A DNA stretch of 64,000 bases from Arcuatula senhousia (Eukaryota > Mollusca > Bivalvia > Mytilida > Mytilidae). The translations under genes and the position numbers were made by a program. How positions within the stretch are numbered: position 1 is the stretch's first letter; every line of letters begins with the position of its first letter. Where the stretch lies: contig OZ020317.1 of NCBI GenBank assembly GCA_963971305.1, positions 19,734,001-19,798,000 of the forward strand, written 5' to 3'. The notes beneath the pieces were generated by a model, which saw nothing but the letters and a program-made list of their open reading frames with translations, was not told where the DNA came from and searched no databases. This document shows positions 57,605-64,000 of this stretch, piece after piece.

Positions 57605-58110
57605 TGGCAGCGCGCTGGGTTAACTTAGCAGGCAGAAGCTGCTTACTCTCCAAACACCTGAGTTCACTCTCGTTACTACTGGAGTTGGGTGTTTGGCTTC
57701 TATTCGGTTGATTTTGTGTTTAATGTTTTGTGTTTCTTTGTGCTGTTTGCTTTCATGTTTACTGGTTTTGTATTTGCCATTTCTGACTTGTCTGTGAGAT
57801 ATCTTCAGTTAGTCATGTTGAACTATTTTGATGGGGAGGATATTAGAATCTGTCTTTGCTGGCATAAGAAACATTGGTTCATTAATGTTTTGGAATATGG
57901 ACCATTTCAGTCAATTTGCTGGTGAATTGGATGCTTTTAATTGACTGCTAGCGATGTTGCGAATGTATTGCAACTAGCAGGATATGCTTTAGAAATACCC
58001 TTCTAGGACTCAGAGCTCGCTTTTGTTACACTTTTGTTCTAATTAGAGCTCGTTTTGTTGATTACTATTTAGATGATTTTGTGTGTCATTTTTGTTTTTA
58101 ATGGTTTAGC
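57605..58110 (+). repeat. Two diverged Naiad-1 pseudo-LTR fragments
   Basis: 'gctgcttactctccaaacac', 'ctgagttcactctcgtta' (57605-57790), then 'tagcaggatatgcttta' and 'gttgattactatttagatga' (57956-58100). The intervening 78-codon frame is incidental. Confidence 0.5.
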
Positions 58111-58740
58111 CTTGATCTTGAAAATTTAATACTCCAAGAAATAGAAATTTGTTATTGATATGTGTGCTGCAGGATGCACAAACGACGCTTTTCATCAAAC
58201 CACGACAATTGCTGATCATATAAAAAAAATCAACAGTATCTTTGGAAACGTTGCAAATCTAAGATCACAACATACATGTATGCTTAGGACTTATTATAAC
58301 GCTTAATACAGAATCTCACTATCTAATATCGAACATGGATCTGGAATGTTTGTTCTTCCGATTAAATAATACATGTATCAAATTATTTGAATTCGAGGCA
58401 TGATGTTTGTTTACTAGTTGATTTAAAGCGCTGAATTTATAACATGTAAATTGAAATTTGCTACAGCTGGTTTGATTGGAAAATGAAACCACCAGAATTT
58501 GAAGATTCTTTAAACACTTGTATTTCATTGATTATGTCATTTTCACACATGATACATTCACTAGCTGACCAGAAACTTCCAATAGCAGAGTTAAATTCAA
58601 TTTGGAAAAAACCCTGATTTTCAGGATCACCAATTAGAGAATACTTTTAAATCTCACTGACAAGAAAGATGGATAAGGACGTGCAATTTATACATATGGG
58701 TCGTGCTCTTATCGAAACCTGCAGCAGGATTTTTTAATCA
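58110..58740. other. No gene recognised
   Basis: AT-rich, only short incidental frames. Confidence 0.4.
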
Positions 58741-58985
58741 TGCGAAGAACGTGACATTTTCCCAACGCGGTGCATCACTGTGGTTGCCTGTCAGGTTTTC
58801 TGTATTATACACTTACGACCCCGGTATTCATTAACAATCAGCTGGAGCCCACAATCCAGTCGCTTTGTGTGCTTAGCGGCCTGACACATTGTAAGGTTTC
58901 TTAGCGCTCATAGCGATATTTAGCCTACAAGCTTAGCGCTGTTTTGGGGCCTATTGGTCACCCGAAACCCACAAAGTTGCAGTCA
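58740..58985 (-). repeat. Dispersed repeat R1, copy 3
   Basis: This is the inverse of 4266-4600: 'cagtcgctttg', 'cggcctgac', 'gcttagcgctgtttt', 'ggtcacccgaaacc'. Confidence 0.6.
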
Positions 58986-58989
58986 AAAT

Positions 58990-60540
58990 TTAAACCCTCT
59001 AGTCGACTCTAGATAAAATAATTACGAATAACTTAAATTATAATTAACACCAGCAACATTAGCAGTGATAAACCCATTCCATTGAACTCAGTGTACGGTC
59101 GATAATTACGGGTTTTATGTAACTACCGCCTGCCATAATGGTTTATAAAAGCTGTTTTACGTTATTAAACTATAATTAGCACCCAATAAGCTTGGTTGTA
59201 AGAACACATACTACACTTAGCGACCGGTAGTCCTAGTTTGGTCAATAAAAGTAGCTTATCAGGTTTTTGTTACCATCGCGTACAGTAGGATTTTGTTTTG
59301 ATAAGATGCTTAAAAAACTGAATATTTGACACTATCCAAACCTTTTTCTTTTCTTTTCGGAAAAACAAAGAAGTACCAATAAGAAATTTAGGTTAATTGA
59401 AAGTCCGCATAAAAACCAGGACACATTCAAAATGTGAAAACGCATGAACTGAGTACATTCGCATGTATGCATTGCACACAAAAAATGAGGAATATAGAAT
59501 GAAGGAGGAAACTTTAAGTAACAACATGAATTCCGTTCTTTAACCTCAATTCACAAGGAAGTTTTCAACGTGGAAGAAAAGAAACGCTCAACCTCGCTGC
59601 AAGTTAATGACGGTCTCTTGCACCGATTTTAGCGAAATGGTTTGTTATACATTTTTAAAACAAAATTATAAACCGTAGTTCATATAGATACAGGATTAAA
59701 CAAATAACAAACAAAATAGGTTAAGAAAGTATTACAAATATCATCCTAGGTCACCGTACAATAACATGCATATTGGATAAATAAACTTAAGGTAAATAGA
59801 ACACCCTGCACTTAAAAACAAAACGAAGGGTTTTTCGGATTTATTACGACTTTCATTGCGATCGGGAATGTTGGGAAGTTACATTAAGTTTACATTAAAA
59901 ACAACATTTATGAGTACCATAACGGATAGTAAAGTTACAACCGATATAAATTTTGATGATACAATAAAAACAAAAAACTCACCAAGTCATATCAAGTAAG
60001 AACACTTTGATGAAGGAAATATTATAATTCACAGCAATTAATTGTTGTGTTTTGTGTTACTTCCAGACCCTAATATCGCACTCGAAGTGGAAGATTTGGC
60101 GCACTCCACCATTGTTTAACCATACCTAGCCTGTACCAAACCGAATTCGTTGCGATATTCAACTTTTTATTACCAGTTTGTCTTCTTTGTTTTGTCTTAA
60201 AGTTTGCTAGTTTTCTTTATTACATATTTGTACCGCTATTTTAAAGCCAACTCCAATCTTTAACTATAATATATATATACAATTAAACTTCAAATAGCAA
60301 TGCAACTCAAGTCTATACGAAACCCAATTTTTTACCTTCCAACACATTCTTCAAGTGAGTTCTATTCTAATTTCATTTAACGTTCGTCAACTTTTCCTAG
60401 TGTGCATTCAAGGGAGAGTACAAATAAATGTTGTACAAATAATATTTTTTATCTAGTTATCAAATTTTTATCATTCAAACATTATACAACGTAGACAATG
60501 TCTTAAATATCTCCACACTGAACATTAAGGTAGCCTTCAA
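58990..60540. other. No gene recognised
   Basis: Downstream flank of gene B. AT-rich, no protein or repeat identified. Confidence 0.45.
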
Positions 60541-60544
60541 ATTT

Positions 60545-63363
60545 TCATCCCCTTCTACCAACCATCCTGCCAATCATCCTACCATTGTTGCCATTTCCCA
60601 TATTACCCATATTACCCCTGTTGCCTTGCATCCTGAAAAAAAAATGAATTGATCTTGGTATACAAACAATCCATAAGATTCAACCCTATGGTTCACCACC
60701 GGTTTGATTTAATAAAACAAATAATCTTATTTGCACATGCTACATGTATAATTGGACATGATTTCAGTGGATAATACATGCAAATGTTATATTGTTGTAA
60801 TATTTCCCGTACACAGTCATTCAGGAATTTTAAAAAAAATTATATAATCCTCATACGGCTTAAAGATGATAATGGGACTGAATTCTTTGATTTAATGGCA
60901 CCGATGTTATTGTGTGTTTGAACGCTAAGAAAGTAACGTTTTCTACCTTGATGTACTTCTTTCATTGCAATAAGAGAATTATATATAGCTTGTACAATAC
61001 GATTGATATGATTATGGAATTTCTGACATCAAGGGAACTAAATTTGATTATTTTAATGGCGAGGCTTGCCGAGCGATTAAAATATCAAATTTAATTCCCG
61101 AGATGTTAGAAATTCCATAATCATTGAGAATTTAGTGGTAGAAGGTTTTTCTCTTATGTCTACAGGTAAAAAATTGCAAAAGGTTGATCATCAATTGCAC
61201 GTGCAATTACGCTGAGAACAAAATTTTCTCTAGAGGTGAGAAATATTTTCCACAACTGGTTGAGAGGTTGATAAATCGGACGAAAATTAGAGAAATTAAA
61301 TTTTACAAACTGTTTTGCTATGTTATTTTTATTTTAAGGTAGTACAGTGTTCTACTTCTGAGCATTTGTTCTGTTAACATCATGTGACTTACTTTAGGCA
61401 TTAAAATGTATAGAACTTATGTGATAATTTATGACAAAAATGCTTGCAATAAGATCTAACTGCAATATTAATTATATAACATTTCCCGTATTCTTTGAGG
61501 CGAGATATTTTGTATATATTGTTTAAGAACACTTCGGGTTTCCCAATCTATTTTTCGAAAATGAACGGTTAGGTTGCGGTGACCCCCAATATTTTGTAAC
61601 CTTATTTTAAAAGATTTACCAAATAGGATGTTTTGACAAAATATTACAAAAATCTATTTCTTAAAAAAAATTGTGAAATATTTCCCCCCAAAATAATCTA
61701 TATAAAACTAGCTTTTGAACCTTTTTTGGACGAAAACATAAAAAAAATAAACCGAACAGAAATCAACAATGTGGACTCAAATCTTACCAACTTCTGAGTT
61801 GGAGAATACATCAAAGCTTTAAATTATCCGTCTAAATTTCAAAATTGTCTAAACCCTAAGGTTCTTCCTACCCCAGACATAGGTTGAATATCTTAGTAAT
61901 TATTTTGTTCCCAAGTTTGGTATTTTTGGTTGTACTGTTCTATGCTCTTCATATTCATACAGTGTTTGGCATTTTCAAAATTTTTGGTAGAGCGCCTCTG
62001 ATGAGTCTTGAATAGACGAAACGCGCGTCAGGCGTAGCAAAATTTATTGTCTGGAACTTTGTTGTCATTTGTATTTCTTAAGAAGAGTTTACTCCAGAGG
62101 TGTAAGGAGTTCGTGCTTGCCATAGCACACCCGTCGTGCTGTCAATGATCGATTCAGTGTGCAAACCTCTTATTTTGTTCTGTTTTTATTTTATTGGGAG
62201 TATCCAATGATCTTTTTACAATTCGCGAGTAACTATTGATTTTTTATGCTGTTATGAAATCATTATGTTTTCCAAATATCATTAGCATATAACACTTGAT
62301 ATTACATGTAGCAATTGACAATGTCTACCCAGGCCTTTCATAGTTGGCATAAGCACTAGTCATCTCAATGCTTCTACATTTTTTTTATATCAACTTGAAA
62401 AATGCAATGTCAGTTTTAACCAGTCTTATAGTTCGATGCAACATTATTTTCTGAATGCTTGTCAATACAAGGTAAATACAGTTAAAAACGGGCCTACAAA
62501 CTTCCAAGCTCGATGAATGCCAGCAATTAATACTACTTACATCATCATCATGCCCATCATGCCAAAGCCCTTTCCCATGCCCACGCCCGCCGCATCAATC
62601 AATAATACTTACATCATCATCATGCCCATCATGCCAAAGCCCTTTCCAATGCCCACGCCCGCCGCATCAATCAATAATACTTACATCATCATCATGCCCA
62701 TCATGCCAAAGCCCTTTCCCATGCCCACGCCCGCCGCATCAATCAATAATACTTACATCATCATCATTCCCATCATGCCAAAGCCCTTTCCCATGCCCAC
62801 GCCCGCCGCATCAATCAATAATACTTACATCATCATCATGCCCATCATGCCAAAGCCCTTTCCAATGCCCACGCCCGCCGCATCAATCAATAATACTTAC
62901 ATCATCATCATGCCCATCATGCCAAAGCCCTTTCCCATGCCCACGCCCGCCGCATCAATCAATAATACTTACATCATCATCATTCCCATCATGCCAAAGC
63001 CCTTTCCCATGCCCACGCCCGCCGCATCAATCAATAATACTTACATCATCATCATTCCCATCATGCCAAAGCCCATTCCCATGCCCACGCTCGCCGCAGC
63101 AATCAATAATACTTACATCATCATCATGCCCATCATGCCAAAGCCCATTCCCATGCCCACGCTCGCCGCAGCAATCAATAATACTTACATCATCATCATG
63201 CCCATCATGCCCATGCCCATTCCCATGCCCACGCCCGCCGCAGCGGCTGTTCCCGTGCCCATTGCGGCGTTGTTGTTGTTGTTATTATTGTTATTGTTCA
63301 TAGTTGTCCGCATGATCAGTTGTGACAAAATAGGTAAAAAGATAAGCAAGGCAAAAAGTGGTC
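60545..63363 (-). CDS. Gene B: Asn/Met-rich low-complexity protein, coding exons 2 and 3 (5' partial)
   Basis: Exon 2 is 63363-63189, with acceptor ctatgtttcag and donor AT|GTAAGTATT. Exon 3 is 60632-60545, with acceptor ttttttcag and stop TGA at 60547-60545. Phases equal those of genes A and C. Exon 2 reads a hydrophobic segment (PLFALLIFLPILSQLIMR), Asn10, then MGTGTAAAAGVGMGMGMGMM. Exon 3 reads MQGNRGNMGNMGNGNN and a basic end (GRMVGRRG). The hydrophobic/Asn/Met exon is very close to that of gene A, and the 3' UTR matches gene A. The signal-peptide exon should lie beyond 64000. An alternative acceptor 42 bp upstream (63405) is in frame and would add 14 residues. Confidence 0.75.
61009..61126. 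repeat. Long imperfect palindrome (hairpin about 50-bp arms)
   Basis: 'attatggaatttctgacatc' and the inverse near 61105 pair. The centre is 'ggcgaggcttgccgagc'. It is in intron 2 of gene B, and is most likely a small foldback MITE. Confidence 0.7.
61787..62080 (+). mobile_element. Retrozyme-like hammerhead repeat, copy 5
   Basis: It is nearly identical to 12092-12393, from 'accaacttctgagttgg' to 'tgttgtcatttgtatttc'. It is antisense to gene B, in intron 2. Confidence 0.8.
61987..62038 (+). ncRNA. Hammerhead ribozyme, type I minimal, copy 5 (intact)
   Basis: It is identical in core and stems to copy 2: CTGATGA 61998-62004, GTCT/AGAC stem II, GAAA, ACG/CGT stem III, cut expected after 62029. 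Confidence 0.85.
62095..62165 (-). repeat. Naiad-1 pseudo-LTR scrap
   Basis: 'gccatagcacacccgtcgtg' and 'caatgatcgatt' match the inverse of 5725-5760. Confidence 0.45.
62525..63250 (-). repeat. Ten 72-bp tandem units, each with a splice donor of gene B exon 2
   Basis: The units hold the end of the Met-rich coding tract plus the donor and 10-16 bp of intron. GT positions are 63188, 63116, 63044, 62972, 62900, 62828, 62756, 62684, 62612 and 62540. Each reads ATGATGTAAGTATTATTGAT or a close variant on the gene strand. The coding part of the units is nearly identical. The opposite strand is open for 285 codons, which is a by-product of the 72-bp period. Confidence 0.93.
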
Positions 63364-63539
63364 CTGAAACATAGGTAAAAAAATTAAGCAAAGTGTCAAC
63401 TGGTCCTGAAACACAGATAAAAAATATAGAATAGGACATAAAGTGGCACTGCGTAAAGCAAACAAATGCATCAATTTTAAATTTGTGTCTAATATACCTT
63501 GTATGGCATCTTTTTCATGCTTTTTGTGCTTTGTACAAG

Positions 63540-64000
63540 ATTGGCAATAGCGGAAAGGTTGGGCCCCAAGATAACTATTCTTAAGCCAGGAATACTTGTC
63601 TCAGCTTTTGTTTGTTCCTGTCAATTATCTGGGTATTTTTATTCTATGTCCAGAAATGGGTCTTTCATTTAAAATTTAGGGATTTTGTTTGAATCTAATG
63701 CGTTATGTTTTGAATTTTTAGCGTTGTGCCAATGCAGGACGGCGTTGCGACCTCTGGTCATCTTGAAGCCTGCTGGCTGTTTTCAATTATGATTTTTTTT
63801 TAAATTGCCGTTTCTAAATGCTGGTTGTGTCGCGTATTCTTATTCCACACTCATTTCTTTATCGTCTATTTGATTTAGAATTGAATTACAAAAACGGAAA
63901 AACTTGAAGCACATGTAGTTTATTTTCAATCCAGGGCCAATTGAAAAACAGCACTGGTCACATTGAAGGCTGCTGGCTGTTTTTCATTGTGGGATATCTT
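63540..64000 (+). repeat. Naiad-2 terminal repeat, solo copy
   Basis: 'ggttgggccccaagataact', 'cttaagccaggaatacttgt', 'ttgaagcctgctggctgttt' and 'ggttgtgtcgcgtattctta' follow the order in 34155-34470. The last 60 bases repeat 'cattgaaggctgctggctgt', so a second unit may begin there. Confidence 0.7.

Noticed and set aside
62517..63374. 285-codon plus-strand frame with repeated MPKPFPMPTPAASI
   Set aside because: It is the antisense of gene B exon 2 and of the 72-bp donor repeats. The opposite strand has matched splice sites, phase and a paralogue, so this frame is a by-product.

Overview
The window looks like nuclear DNA from a bivalve, most likely a mytilid mussel. It is AT-rich and intron-rich, dense in transposable elements, and carries Naiad-type Penelope-like retroelements, small hammerhead-ribozyme repeats, pearl-like satellite elements and many MITEs. 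No rRNA, tRNA, bacterial operon or CRISPR array was recognised. The species assignment is inference from repeat style.

Host genes: three paralogous genes lie on the minus strand and can be assembled by joining exons at matching splice sites. Gene C is at 5578-952, gene A at 40175-36958, and gene B at 63363-60545 with its first coding exon outside the window. The two complete genes have the same three coding exons and intron phases, and each predicts a 150-residue secreted protein. The order is signal peptide, Pro/Tyr/Asp-rich or Gly-rich segment, hydrophobic segment, poly-Asn, Ala/Gly/Met-rich tract, and a basic Gly/Asn/Met/Arg tail. I do not recognise the family. The composition resembles shell-matrix-like low-complexity proteins, but this is not proven. 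In A and B, the DNA holding the exon-2 splice donor is tandemly repeated (3 x 50 bp in A, 10 x 72 bp in B), and every copy keeps a GTAAGTAT-type donor.

Mobile elements by region: 1-233 is the end of a TIR transposon whose relative lies at 51659-53783. 5667-9443 is a degraded Naiad element (N-terminal GIY-YIG endonuclease, CxC linker, RT) between about 290-bp pseudo-LTRs, with a piece of its own pseudo-LTR inserted in the ORF. 12-18 kb holds a hammerhead repeat and a diverged segmental duplication that expanded a 27-bp minisatellite. 17.9-22.4 kb is a nest of at least four inverted-repeat elements. 23-24 kb has two adjacent TTAA-flanked MITEs. 24.9-26.4 and 35.8-36.6 kb are pearl-like satellite elements. 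31.3-34.56 kb is a second, much better preserved Naiad whose ORF has one in-frame TGA at a position that is Cys in the first element. 49.0-55.7 kb is a decayed tyrosine-recombinase element (Gag-like zinc knuckle, recombinase, SGNH hydrolase, no visible RT), with a TIR transposon and an antisense Naiad fragment inserted in the recombinase gene.

How it fits together: the only plausible host products are the three secreted low-complexity proteins. Almost everything else is mobile DNA inserted between or inside their introns. One hammerhead ribozyme copy with an intact core lies in sense orientation in intron 2 of gene A. Stretches without genes are listed as such.
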